Shown piece after piece: positions 14,201-29,200 of a stretch of DNA of 64,000 nt. Numbering within the stretch: the first letter of the stretch is position 1; each line of letters opens with the position of its first letter. The notes under the pieces are model-generated. The model was not told where the DNA came from. It did no database searches and saw only the letters and a list, made by a program, of their open reading frames with translations. The position numbers and the translations under genes are program-made. Origin of the DNA: Apostichopus japonicus (lineage: Eukaryota; Echinodermata; Holothuroidea; Aspidochirotida; Stichopodidae); NCBI RefSeq assembly GCF_037975245.1, contig NC_092575.1, forward strand, positions 3,864,501 through 3,928,500, in the 5' to 3' direction.

Positions 14201-17200
14201 TTCGCCCACTGATGTATGGATTATAGAGCGGAGAGAGGTTATTCAGCTGTCCGTATATATATGTGTGGTCATGTGGTGACCTTTCAAGAAATGAACTGAA
14301 TGGTTTACAAAAAAAGTAATTCGTAAGTTACCATTTTTAATTATTTAAATCAAAATGGAACATAATTTGAAAGCTCAAACCAATATATCTTATGTCAAGA
14401 ACTTTAAAAACCTAGCTGCCAGCAGCCAGGATGAGACAAAGAAAAAAAGAGTTGTCACCTAAATATAACACTAACATCTGTCTGAAAATATCAAAGGTTA
14501 AGAGATGTACATGTATATAAAGACCTTGGGCGATTTCGCTGACTGATTGGAGAATACCTATTAGAGAGCTGCTATGTCCCGATACGGTCCTGCGAGCATT
14601 CACCCGTACGTTGAATTAACAATATGATAAAAGGTACGGTAATTGATCTTTTCCATAAATCAAGGAAGAATATAGCCGAGGGCTTGCACTGAATAATACA
14701 TCTGATGTGTGCTATGTACAGTAGGATATAACGATGGTATATGTACATATTTTATATGGCAGATAGTGAACTAGCTGCTCTGTGAGACAATTTCCTTAAT
14801 TGATACAAAAATAGAAAACTACACCAATATGGCACAGGAGATTTTTGGACACAAATCATTTATATTTCTCTGAGGTACAGAAAAGTGGCATACATGTGCA
14901 AAAAGACAGCCACGTTCCCTCATTCATAGACATTGTTATCCTCCTACAACCTATCCCTATACCGAATCCCTGCAGTATAAACCCAAAATTAATCAGTTCA
15001 CATCACTGGTACTAAATAAATTTCAAAAAGCATCGGGAGAAATTCATCACAGTTCACAACGGTTCTTGTAAATTTCATTGAATCTGACACCTTAACTTAA
15101 CAACCCACATCCTTCACCACTATCCCCATGTCCCCTCCCCCCAACCCCCACCAACCACCCTCCGGCAGGTATTGCTAAAACTGTAAGGATGAAGTTTTTC
15201 AAAAGCAGGCTGTATATGCTGCATTGTGACTTTAATTTACATATCCTTCGCAAAGTCACGTACAATTTGACTATATTAAAGACATTTATGTTTAGTCGCA
15301 GCCATTTGGCTGATTCATATTCTTGGTGTGTCAAGCTTAAAGAAACACATTATGTTGTAAGGTATTTTTGTTTTCTTAACAGTACAACATATGTATTATC
15401 AGATGTTCAAATTATTCAGATAATCAGCCGGCAGCGGTAAGTGAAAGATGAAGCAATACCAGGCATCACTTGATACCAGTACCAGAACTGAGTGATTTGT
15501 TTATACCTAGCTTGTATGCTGAAAAGGTGTGAAGACTCGCGCACAAAGAAACATGCCGGTAATCTGACCTAGTTTCAAATGAGGTGTAACAGAAGTGTTA
15601 GACACCACCATCGATCCCAGAAAATACACACACAGCTTGCTACCGTCTGTAATTAGACACTAGTGCACAGTCAATACAGCTGCGGTCAATACCCACAACA
15701 CAGTGTATATAGCAGCGATGGACATCTCAGGTCTAGATAAAAGATAACAAGGTATCACGTTTCATTACTTTCTGTATTTTGTAGCGACAAGAAAAAAAAT
15801 TCACTTGCAAGCAACGGAAAGTTAACTTTTTCAGAGGATGGAACGCGGTTTGGGGCGATCTTCAATGCCTTTAAATGTTAGTATACATACCTGTACAGGG
15901 TTACCATATTTTCTTTGGTCGAAGAAGAGTGGGACACCCGTGTCCTGGGGGGATGGATGTAAGGGGAGGGGCAATAATGTTCCACTTTAAAGAGGGCTAT
16001 ACACCAAAGAGTGGCATATTTCTAGCTTTAGTTCAATACAGTGTCAACTTTCCTATGTACAATTTTCATTCTAACCCGGAATTTTTGCGCTCTCCTTCAA
16101 GTTTGCATATGGTAAACCATACATTTCTATACTATGTGATGATAGCAAAGGTTGACCTTTACAAAATCTGGACAATTTAGTTTTCCGGCGGGACAATACC
16201 CTTTTTTGTTTATGCAAACGTGGGCCAATCCCGATTAATACAGTTAATAAATGTACACAAATATTGTCAACAAATATTACGAATATCGAGGGATATATTT
16301 AGGTTCATCGTGGGCCAAATATGCTGGAAGATAGCATAATGAGGCATTGAAACTTTGGGACCACAGTTTATTATTGGTGTCATCACCGTACATCCCTTTC
16401 AAGGACAGAGTTGAGTCACAGAAATTAATAAACATGTGCACTTGTAGACCGTTAAGAAATATTGCTATCAACCCAGGTTTCATTTTATACCACGTTTATT
16501 TGGGGGAAATGATTCTTTAAATGATTGAAGGTTATCAATTAAAGTGACTGAACTATTAAGTCTAACAGACAGTCCGTTAGGTCATGTTTCTCAGATGTAT
16601 CACCAATCAAAAAAGCAAAACGTCAGCATTTTTAGGTGGTAACTAACATTATCAATTTATGAGAGGAGCAATTATAAATGGGAGAAATTAATTATCAGAG
16701 ATTTAGCATATGGTGCGTGGAAAATTACACAAACTTTGAGATATGATAACATCAATCATGCATGTTGGACGCTTGTAGATCGGAAAATTGGTTTAGTGAA
16801 ATGGATTTGCAAAGTTAATTTCAGATGCAGGATACCTTTACTTTCATATCATATTCTCTACTCCTTACAATTACATAGAAATTAACATAAAAAGTCAGCG
16901 GAAAGTACAACACTCCAATATCAGCATATCATTTTTGACAAATTTTGCAAATTTGTTTCTATATTAGTCTGGATCATGTTCTGACTAACCATGGCCATCC
17001 AGTCCTCTGAGACAATCTAATTTCTGTTTGGACAACCACAATCGGCTTCGGAGGTGGTCAGACGAACAACTAGTCACTGGTAACATCAAATTGCGCTGTA
17101 ACCATAAAATACCCACAAATTGGGTAAAATGTTAAATTGAAATCACCCTCCGTCACCTTTCAAGACACTGAAAACAAAACCACAATATTTGTATGACTAA

Positions 17201-20200
17201 TCAATCACATCCAAAGAGCATCAGTTTTACTGGCCCAAAGCATTAAGTCTCTCCCACATCGTACATATATCGGTCACTCTTTGCTTAACATTTCGCTCCA
17301 GTTTTGCCTACGACCAAAATTCACCTCCTCAGACTGTAACCAAAAAAGTGAGTCCTGGTTGTCCGATCGAGGGACGACCAGAAAAAAAATCCTTTCAAAC
17401 TTTGTCCTGAGTCTTCGTTAAAGTATGACATAAACGTGACGTTCTCTATTCACACACGTCACTGATCAAGCTTTATACAGAAACACACCAATCATTCCAC
17501 CTGGCAAAACATAAACTTTTCGGGAGATGTTACGGAAAAAATTCACTTGCCCTGCCTAACCAGTGACGCTTTATTGAATTAAAACTCGCTCTCTCTCTCT
17601 ACTGTATAATAATGCTTTCGATCTCATATGTCACATCCTTGAATATGACCCTTCCTTCAATTTACCAGGCAGAAAAAAGGGGACCCTGGTTTTTCCTTGT
17701 AAAAGTAATCATGCTAAATGGATTTTAGAGGAGAAGGGATTTTTGACCTGGTCTGAAATGAGATCTTCTCCCTCCTTCCTCGTTAGGACGAACGACCGTC
17801 TGCTTCTACGACAAATTGCTAGATCATTTCCTTTCCTTTTTTATTTCGTTTCGCTTCCTCCCTTTTTTAATAAACATTTTTTTTGGTCATAAACAGCGCG
17901 GATGTTTTACAGAGTTCCGTCATATTACGAGACACTGCACGTTTCTGATTGAAAGATTAAAGTATGTCTTCCTGCAAAATTACTAATACTTTTGAGGACA
18001 TGTGAGTAGAGAATACATTAAGAACATCCTTTTTTTTACTGTTTAGTTGCTGGGGCATGTAGATATCAATTTTTAGTTTTGGAGAGAGTATCCTATAAAC
18101 ATGGAAGGCATGCGTATAAAACGTGACAAAAGACCGTCGAGTTTTACACGTACGTACCCATAGGCCTGTCAATCACCGCATCGAAAGCGGTGAGATTATT
18201 TGAAAATTTTCACAAAAACTTAAAGGGTGGGTGTCCGTTCCATTCTTGTACTACTGTGGTAGTCATTGTCACCATGCCTGCATGTAATTAGGAGCTTTCC
18301 TGCTATCTTACAGACTTACATAATTAAAGCTATATATTCAGAAGATCAAAGTTGTCTGTCTTAACTATTAGGTGGGACAGAGGGGGGAGGGGAGGGGGAG
18401 GGGGGAGGTTGAATAACACTTTCTCTTAGCAAATGAGTTGAAAATGTTTTGCACATTGTGCAAATCAAAACTTTCACCGAAGAAGAAAAATAGATTCAAA
18501 TATTACAACACGGGAGATTAATCTCCTTATCTACCACAACAACAACCCAAGAAATCACTGAATGGGTGGGAAAGGTTTTAAAAAAAGTTGAGGTGGGTTG
18601 GGTGTGGGTTGGGTGGGGGTGGGTGGGTCGGGTATCCGATGATACAAATCTACCAGTATGACTGCACAGTGGCACTTCCACAAAGGAGCGTGGGGGATGG
18701 ACCCAGAGTTACTGGTCATAGGGGGGTGCAAGATAAATTGACCATTTTCTGAAAATGTAACTGACAGGGGGGATAGAGGCAATAATTTATATAATACATA
18801 CAATGTAAATTAGCTGCATAAAATTTACTGATAAACATCCAGAAGTACCATATTTGAAGGAAAAAAAAGGAACAAATAAAGGGGAAAAAAGGGAAAAAAA
18901 AAGGGAAAAAAAGGGGAGGATGTGCATTGAAGAGGACCAACCTTTGCTATCGGATGAAAGCCTTTGTGACAGCCTTCTCCTACTCTCCCTGAAAGAGTTC
19001 GATGGGGAGTCCATACTGAACACTGAACCATCTGCCGTGTAATCGCTGGTCAGAGAATCCATTCGACTGCTTGCTAGTCTATTCTCGTTCTGAGAGTCGT
19101 TTCTGAGTTCGACGGCTTTGAGACTCTCGTGGAGGTCGCCGTTCTTGGAAAGCATCATCTCTTCGTCCATGTGGGCGGCGGCCATTTTTTCTTGCAGTTC
19201 GCGGGCCGCTTCCTGCTCTAGTTGGCGAATATCCTCCATTTTGAGGTCACACCACTCGTCCTGCCAGCACCAGGCCTGACGGTGGGCGTGCAACATGGTT
19301 TTCCGCAATGCTGCAGTAAGAGGAAGAGAGCAAACATTTAGAGGAACGGTCGGCTCTTTCGATGATATTCTACTTTGACGTATAAAGGCAATGCAATTAA
19401 CTTTAAAAAAGACATATTTTTCAAGGATAAGTTAATTGCTTTTGAGAATAAAATTGATGAGAAAAATTCTGAATCTTTAAGTATGAATATCATTCGCAGG
19501 TTTGTGACGAAATTCTATGAATGCATCAGGCAACATAATAATAATAATAATATTTGCATTTTATATAGCGCTTTATACCAGCGATAGATCTCAAAGTGCT
19601 TTCAATCAATCAATCAGAAGACATTTATATAGCGCCAAAATCAACAAAAGTTGTTCAAAAGCTTGCTTACAGACGTCATATTACCCCTGGTCAATGATAA
19701 CCTGTCCCAGAGACAATTCCTCCAGTCTGCAGTGCAGTTTTATACTGCGCCCAATGACAAGTTACCTCACAGGTACCCATTTAACCTCTGGGTAGAGAGA
19801 GGCAAGTGAGATAAAGCATCTTGCCCAAGGACACAACGTAATGAACTAAGCAGGAATCGAACCAGCAATCCTTGGATCACGAGTCCGACACCTTAGCCAA
19901 TTGGCCACCACGCTCTCACATCAGAGTTTTAGTATATGATGTCCTTATGTCAGCTGTGGATCTGAAAAATTTCTCTGTTTTCTTCATTATTATAATGTAC
20001 AAATCAATTCCTCCACTGAAGAGAATAATTTTCTCAACCAAAAAAAAAAAAAAAAAAATTACCTATTGATGAAATTCTAGATGCAGAGTACAGTATGTAT
20101 TGACACCTGAATATTTCAAGGATAAATCAACAACGATATTACAAAAAAAAAAATTGAACACAACTTTGAAGATAATCTGAAGTATACTGAAGAAATGACA

Positions 20201-23200
20201 CAGCAATATATTTCAGATATGAGATGTAAATTTAAACAAAGAGTATAAATGATATTGTGTAATTGGTTATTAAATTGGATCTTGATAGATAAGTTGATGA
20301 TCTAGCTATGATAATTAAGTATACTTGACATATTATAGGAGATCCAGAAACAACTATTCACCATTTGGTCTTTGGAATGGAAAGAATCATGGGGAACAAC
20401 TTTCCAAAACAGCTACAAAAATTTCTTATTCTATTTGGAAGAATCGTAGGTGTAAGGTTTCTTCATACACAAGTTTAAAGGACTTGATCAAGTCTAAATA
20501 TAAAGACACATCATCAAGCCTTATTTGCATCAATTCTTTCTTGTTTTTTGTGTTTTTGTTTAATGAATTATTAATCACAACGTTTATTTGGTATTTAATG
20601 GAGATTAGGGATGCATCGGATCCAAATTTTTGGATCCGGCCGGAACCGGATTTTGCCGGATAGTACATGAAATCCGGCCGGATAAAATCCGGCCGGAACC
20701 GGATTTTTCATTACACAAAAGAAAATCATTAATAAGAAGTAGAAGTATGAAACAAGGAGCAAATCTTAGGTGAAGTATACGCATATTATAAAGAAGGTGA
20801 AATTAAGACCCCATTTATGAGATTCAATATGACTTGAAGTGGTGTAATCTACATTCTTTAATAAAATAACTACAATATAATTGTTGACAAGCTTGATACA
20901 GTATGTAAATTTGTTTGCTGGAAAAATACTGCATACTACCTACCTTTTTAAGGAATAATTCAGGCCAGAATTTGAAAAAGATCTGGCCAGATTTTGAAAA
21001 ACATCCGGCCGGAACCGGAACCCGATAATTGCTCACTATCCGGCCGGATAGTCCGGCCGGACCGGATATCCGGTGCATCCCTAATGGAGATGGCCAGATT
21101 TTTTGCAAACGATGAATATAAGAATATTGAAGCTCCTAACCTGATCTAATGATGTCATTCATTGGTTTCAGGGTTAAAATGTATGGACAGAAAAAACAGA
21201 GGGAAAGTAAACAGGTTTGCAGATCCTAGTGACATTATGACATCACAGATTGACAACAATATGGTAGCTCCCAAACAGGATTTACTGTATGAAAGGGTGT
21301 GAAGACTCGCGCACAAAGATGCGTCTTATGCCGGTAATCTGACCTAGTTTCGAATGAGGTGTAACAGAAGTGTTAGACACCACCATCGATCCCAGAAAAT
21401 ACACACACAGCTTGCTACCGTCGGTAATTAGACACTAGTATACAGTCAATACATACAGCTACGGTCAATACCCACAACACAGTGTACATAGCATCATTGG
21501 ACATCTCAGGTCTAGATAAAAGATAACAAGGTATCACGTTTCATTACTGTCTGCATCTTGTAACAACAAAAAAAGAAAACTTCACTTGCAAGCAACGGAA
21601 AGTTAACTTTTGCAGAGCACGGCACACGGTTTGGGGCGAGTCTTCAATGCCTTTAAACTAGAGGATATATCTCCCAAACGGAGCAGGATCTTTCTCAGCT
21701 GTTTTGGGGCAGTCCTTCTTCGCAAGGACCTCTGTTATTAAGCGAAAAAGATGATGGTTGGGGAATAGGCATCTTCTTTAAATATCCAAGGAGGGATTAC
21801 TAAAATACCAACTACAGCTGGTTCTGATAAATTTCTGCAATTAACAACAGCTGGGTAGCTCAGGGAACAGGGGACTACATGACATTCTGAGGTAAGTAGC
21901 TTATTTCTCATCCCAATCTAAATATCAGAAAAAATTCTGATTTGAATTCAAGATCTGCTCATTGACTATATAAGTCATTTAGTTCATAACCACTAAAAAA
22001 TTCTGTAGAACTTTTTACCAATTTACTCAGAATTTAGATGAGGAAGCATAATATAGTAGTGAGGAGGTGCATATTAAAATAACAGCCTCCAGTAAAACAA
22101 AAGGTCACCATAAATGTCATTTGAAATTATTAAATTTCATAACTCGTTAAGAATCGATACTTTATACAGGAGTAATTTAGGTACTTTTAACACATTAACT
22201 TTCTTTCACCTATTAAACTGTATATACAGGTGTGTAAAGTATGTGTGTGTGAGTTAGTTTTCTAATATACCTTTAGAATATATGAACTTTGAATATTCAT
22301 AAACAATTTAAAAATTCCTTTGTTTCTGACCAGGGCATAGCTACACTTGTTCTTTCTCTTTTTATTTTCTTAGGGGAGCCAAATGCTTCTCTGGGAGGGG
22401 AGGGGGTATCGTTTATAACGTTCCTCTTAAATTTCCTAACTCCGTCCGAATATATTATTGCCAGAAGGTACTTCTGGGTATATTTCCATCTCTATATTTT
22501 TTTAACACCAGTATTTCCTGTCAAGACCTGCTCAAATTACATCTATGATTGGGATGCTCTAACAAAAAAAGGAAGTCCCCAATCATTCAGAAGAGGTAAA
22601 AAAAAAAGGAAAAAGGGAGTACCTCTCGCCTCTGCCTCGAGCCACAGTGTGCATACATGGACAAAGAACACATATCGTGTTTCGCTCATCATAACGACTG
22701 ACACAAATTGAATACGAGTCTCGCAGAATTATTCAAATAAAAGATTTCGTAAGCAGTGACAGCCAACGTCGAATCCCACAACGAATTACGGGGCGGCAAT
22801 TTTTACGTCACAACTTTATGTAAGTTATCTAACTGCTGTCACATTTTTGACTATATAATACAACAAGATTACATGATTTAATTTCAGGTCCTAATTATCT
22901 AGCTCTCGCGGTGACTCTGACGTTACCATGGTAATTGTAACTTTGCTTTGTAACACAACTGGAAAGAGAGACAGAAAGTCCTATATATCCGCTAACATAT
23001 CTGACAAGATCATAATTGTACCGTCTCCAAATACGAGTAAATTTAACCATATATTCTTCTAGTTTTGCAAACATATATACTTCCTGAACTGATATATGTG
23101 TCTAAATAATAGTTTTTGTTAACATTTCCTATACTTGATTATTGTCAATACTTGGTAAAACTGAAGTAGTAAATTATCCAACTTCATAAATTATTCATGC

Positions 23201-26200
23201 TATTTTGAGCATGTTGTATGTACATATATCTTTTTCAAAGATGGCAGATTCTTAGATTAATCCTGGCATATATGCCAGAATTTGCAAATTTAGCAGCCAG
23301 CTTTGTATTTATGAGTAATATGCTTAAGAAGTTACAGAGGATTACTGTAGTTACAAAGAAATATCCCACGTACAGCTACTAATAAAAACTCAAAAACCTT
23401 CCAGGGTTTGGGCTATAATTTACAAAAAATTTATTATCAAAACTATATATCTTGACAGATCTACCTACCACACTCTTATATATACATATATATATATATA
23501 GATCTACAACACAACATTGCATCGGAACAAATATGGAAGTAACATTGATCAGCCAAATGCATGGCAATTTGCCAACTCCGGTCCAAAAAAAACCCATAGA
23601 TGAAAGAGTGCATAAGTAATGGGAAGATAGTTGGGAGAAGAATCCAATGAAACAAAGGTAACACATATGCTTCAGACACCACCTTCATGATTACCTATTG
23701 TGTATAACACATCAGATTAAAAGTCGGCATCAACAAATTTCTTTGACATCATACAAAGTCGGTCATCTGCAATTTTTTTCATCACTGCCAGTTTTCCAGA
23801 CATTGTTAAGCCATATTATTGTCGTCTATCGCACCTGAAGCGAGACCCAATCAAAATATTAACCAAGAAGAATCCATCAAACTCTGTCGAGTGGACTTCT
23901 AACCAATGATGAGAGACCAGGCATAAAGTTCTATATTCTCTCTCTCTCTCTCGCTCTCTTTCATATTTAAAGATAACAAGCCTGTCGTAATTGTCAGTCT
24001 AAAGACTCAAAATATTAACCAAGAAGAATCCATCAAACTCTGTCGAGTGGACTTCTAACCAATGATGAGAGACCAGGCATAAAGTTCTATATTCTCTCTC
24101 TCTCTCTCGCTCTCTTTCATATTTAAAGATAACAAGCCTGTCGTAATTGTCAGTCTAAAGACTTTTGCAGATAAGAAACTAATTACGATGGATTCATGCT
24201 AACGAACACAATATTCCGCTGTATTCGTCAGAGCTTAATAGTCAATCATTACAATGTTCAGAGACTTTACATAATCGATTGTATAACATTATCTATTATT
24301 CACACTTACTTAAAAATTTGGGAGAGAAATTTATGCAATCGACTGAAGAGAAAAAACAGCAGGATCAATGGAATTAAAATATACCAAAAGCATCACAGAA
24401 GGTACTTCCAACCGTATAGTCAACTAGCGAGCTAAGTTGTGGCAGTTCATATTAAAAAAAAAAATTATATTAAATTTTGAAAGAACATTCTAAAAGATGT
24501 TGATTGGTCAATGTCCTACCAATAGCGAAAAAACCTACGAGCTTGATGCATGGATCCAGCTCAGCGAAGCCCGGATTGGAGAAGTGTGGGGGGTGGTGGG
24601 GAGGGGGTAATTAGGCATGGCTGGACCTTGAAATAACGATCCCTGCAGATTTTCATACAGCAGATCTATCGTGTCTAAGGCATGAGAAACCGGGTTCAGA
24701 TAAATTGGGCTTAACAATCATGTACCATATACACTAGTACTACAAAATTGCAACCAAATTTGACCTAGGCCCCAGCTGCAAGGTTTGTTGACGTTAGTGA
24801 GATTCCACATTAGGTCTGGATAATTCAGACAACGGTCTGTGTAATGCACCGTCCATCATTATTAATTTATAGGAATTCAGGTAGCATTTACAGTAACACA
24901 AATTTTGTGAAGTAAATTATTGATAAAAATTTTAAAATTTGCTGTCTTCATAAGATATGCTTTTATGAATCCACAATAATTCCATTTTTTTTATTGATCT
25001 TTTACTTTCACTCTAACTCTGTACAAAACCATATCGCGTCACCAAATTTATTTTTTAAATCATAGTATGATCACTATAAACTTGGGTTCACATGGTCTGC
25101 AAAAATTATACAAATCTCGGTATTAATTTTGACTTATTCTTTGACCTATTTAGACCTACATATAAGTCAGCCATATTGAAAAACTCCACATGAAAAACAG
25201 ATAGGTGAGACTGCAATCAAAAGTAAAATATTGATTATAATTATCTTGAAAAGCAATTTAGAAAATCAAAATTAACTTTCAACAGCATGTTGTTACGTAT
25301 TGGGAATTCCGTTTCGGAATACAGACATAAAATGTAAAAATTGTCTGAACTTCCATTCGCACGATCTCCGTGAATAGGCCAAAAGTTTGACAAAAGACTG
25401 CATCCCGATCGTGATTATTCACGACACAATGGTAACGGAAGAAGATTGTTTAGAACGTAACAGATATTGAATCCAGACTATGGATTAATTATTACTTGGC
25501 TCATATTTTACACAGCAGGTCACCGAGAACTTATAAAAACCTCTGTACTATGTAGCGGACATTTTATGACATGTGCATGGATATTACTTGATATCGTTAT
25601 TTATTCTTTTTTTTATCGATTTTTCAAAGTTTGCACTTTTTGTTGACACCTTCTTCTATCGTTGTACCGAAGGACACAATTTACGTATCTGCATAAAGAC
25701 CGTCATCTATCGTCTATTCATATTGCTATGTCATCTTAATCTTCTAGTTTCCTAATACTTCATTGGAGACATGAATTACATCTGCATGAATAACCCAATA
25801 TCTTTATCACCTTTTTTTTTCCCTTACCGATTTTTCGTAGTTTTTGCACTAGCTGTGTCAACACCTACCTCCTGTTGTCATAGTAATGTGATATTCATTA
25901 TACATATCGTCATAACTACCTGATATCATTATTTGTTTCCAATCTTTCCTAACTTACACTGTTTCAACACCTGTTGTTTTATTATTTAATCTGCACGAAT
26001 AATTTGATATCTTTATTTATTTATTCAATCATTTCATAGCACTTTTGCCAATTTTGTCAATGTTCAACCTTCTGTTGTCATTATACTACAAAATAGTACA
26101 CACTATGTACCAGCATGAAAACTATCAAAAATATTGCCTACATATCTTTACTCTGCCATTATGTCTTCTAGTTTCCATGCTTTTATGGCATACATTTATT

Positions 26201-26217
26201 ACATCTGCATGAATACA

Positions 26218-26275
<58 letters not shown>

Positions 26276-29200
26276 TATAGATATATATATATATATATAT
26301 ATATAGAGATATATATTTATATGTGTATATACATGAAATGGTATACGGTGTATTCACGCAGATGTAATAAATATATAATATATAATATACATACATACAT
26401 ACACCCATATGCATATGTATACACACCGATCTTTCATAGTAATATCATCATATCTTTCTTTGTAATGTGTCGACACCTCCTGTCGTCATGGTAATATAAT
26501 ACAGGTTATACATTATATTGTCATAAAGACCTGATATCCTTAGTTATTTACTATATATTTTTTCATAACTTGCACTGGTCAGTTGTTTCAACACCTGTTG
26601 TCAACTTAACTATACTGTTGCTGCATGGTACTGTACTATGATATATGTAATGATCTTTCATATAAAGTTGCACCGTGTCAAGAAACCTTTTGTTGTTTAA
26701 TCTATAACGCACATAAACTCTTCCGGTCTGAGTAGACATCCCTGATAGCAATTATTTTTGTAAACGTTCATTATGTCTTTAACATTCATATATGTATTTA
26801 GAAGCAGACATATAATACCTACAACCATTATTTAGTTACTGATCTTCAATTACTTGCAATATGTCATAACCATCTGTCATTTCGTTCAACTATAGCATGC
26901 ATTTTATATTATCTTCAAAAAACTCTCGGTATCAATATTTACCGATCTTTCATACAGTATAGTCTTCACTGTATCGACACCTTCTGTTTTCATTCAACTG
27001 TAGCACACATTTTAGTACATCTTCATAAAGGTTTAAAGTTGATTGATACCATATTTTACTATAATCAATCTGTCAAACAGTTACTGTATCAATACTACAC
27101 TGTAGTCTAGTACCTACATCTGTTGTCCCTTTAACTACTGTATATAGCACACATTTGAATTACTGCATCTTCATAAATACCTGATATCATATATTTACCA
27201 GACCCACCCACCTTCATACTTTTGCTCTGTGTCAATTCCTCTTGTTTTCACTGAACTACATATGGGCCCATTTTATCTTTTATCTCATATCAATGATATC
27301 ACTGTATGTTTCATTCATTCTACATGTATACATACACATGGCACATTCTTTATGGCACATTCTTTATGTATACATACACACGTTTATGTATACATACATT
27401 CTTTATGTATACATACACACATACAAACATACGCACACATACACGCATTCACATATACATACATACAATATACAATAATAGCCTATCCTGACAAAAATGC
27501 ATATATTCAAAACAGGCTCCAAATGAAGCTTACCATAGGATAGCTAACATAAAGGATGATGTATCCTAACCTGACAAATCTACTATCACTCCTAAATGTA
27601 TCTTTACTATTTGAAATCAAATAGGGCCAAATGCTGAGCCTAGCTTTTTTTTATGTGGGAAATGAGAACTTGTGTATATATAGACCAATAAGTGCCTGAC
27701 ATAGAATTATCAACAGCAAAATAGCCTAAACTTGTATTTGATGAATTCCAAACACTGGCATAATTTCAATCCACTCACACACACAAAACTATTGTGACAC
27801 CTCACTTACTTTAACAGAGAGAGTCATTCTTCCGCTCCTGATAAAAATAGTATATTTAACATTCCTTCAATTTTTAACAAGAAAGTGTTACGCATCCCGA
27901 ACGCCCAAAAAACTTCTAAACTTTCAATTCTTACACAATTTTCGACGCAGAGTACAGATCGAGCTCAAAGACATCCATCTTCAAATTGCTTTGACAAAAT
28001 CCTCCAATTACAGAAAACATCTTCTCACAGAAAAACTGCTGCAACAAAAATTTTAAAATGCATCATCCATTCGATGACGACATGCCTCTTTTATACTTTC
28101 TTTCTCTCCCCGACAGAATCCCGGTTCGAGCTGTCTTCGGCTGTTTTGGGAGAGCAATATTATTAAAGATTCCTTTCCGTAGTCAAGTGCTGAGTTTATG
28201 CAGCGCATGTTATGCAGTTTAATTTACCGTCCCTGCATATGACCGTCAGTGACGTTACAATGAAGCTTTGGTCGCACCAAAGATGCAAGCGGAGATCTCT
28301 ATATATCTATCTCTCTCGGCAGAAGGCGCATGTTATGGCTGACGGTTTGCCAATGAATTAACCGTCATTGCCAAGTATATCAATGATTTTTGCACAAACA
28401 GGTTTCAATTTGGAAGCATCGTTCCACCTGTCAAATCGAGGGAACTCTTTTTTTTCGAGATATGTCGAGGCATGAGAGACGATGGCGTTGGCATCGGTCA
28501 ATCTCTCTTACGGCTGATTTATAGCGGCTGGAAACAAATGCCACGTTGAGATGCTGGAAGACCTTGTATGCCTTTAATCAGTAAAACAAAGAACGTTGCT
28601 AATGGTGACATACAAAAGCCTTTAATGAGCCTTCTTGAAAAGAGGCCTCTCCAACAAATTGTTGCTTTTTAAGGGAAGTACTTGCTCACAGAGTTTAAGT
28701 TTTAGCTCATAAACACCTGAGAATGTTAACAGATTAAAGAACAAGTACAAATATAAGCAGCGCCCGCGGGACATGGCTTTTCTTTTTACTTGTACAGGTG
28801 GGGTGGAAGGAGCGGGGAAGCGAGTGTTTGTGGAGAGGGGGACAACAGGGAGAAAATTGGTGGAAGGGGAACAGGTAGAACTTCTACAATCAGGAGCGCA
28901 TCACATTTCAGCAAACTGTTTTCTCACCTTTTTGTAGTCTATCAGGTAGAACAAATTTAAGGGCAACTGACTTTGTCCCAAAATAGCAAAAATTGTTTTA
29001 GTATTGGAATACATAGGGCCAAAGGAGCAACTCTAAACTGTTCTCTACAACCCACCACTTACCACTTGCTGCTATGTTCATCTTAAGTTTTGCTTATACT
29101 GTAGATCTATTTTTCCTGAGGTCTAAATTCCCAATCCCACAACCCACCACCTCCCACTTGGTGCTACACTCGTCCCAAAGTTTGACTGATCCATATGTAA

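Larger units (their letters stand above)
8671..18941 (-). other. Intron 5 of rdgB/PITPNM
   Basis: About 10.3 kb. It holds a LINE remnant (10.85-11.22 kb), a pyrimidine-rich stretch (11.77-11.83 kb), MITE copy 1 (15.5-15.9 kb) and two G-rich tracts (18.37-18.41 and 18.59-18.63 kb) close to exon 5. The rest is unremarkable AT-rich sequence with no coding block recognised. Confidence 0.7.

Noticed and set aside
15875-16180. 101-codon plus-strand ORF after MITE copy 1
   Set aside because: No domain, no splice or promoter evidence, and composition like the surrounding intron.
22289-22711. 140-codon plus-strand ORF with hydrophobic segments
   Set aside because: No recognisable domain, low-complexity GKKKRKK stretch from a poly-A run, and it lies inside an intron of the gene on the other strand.
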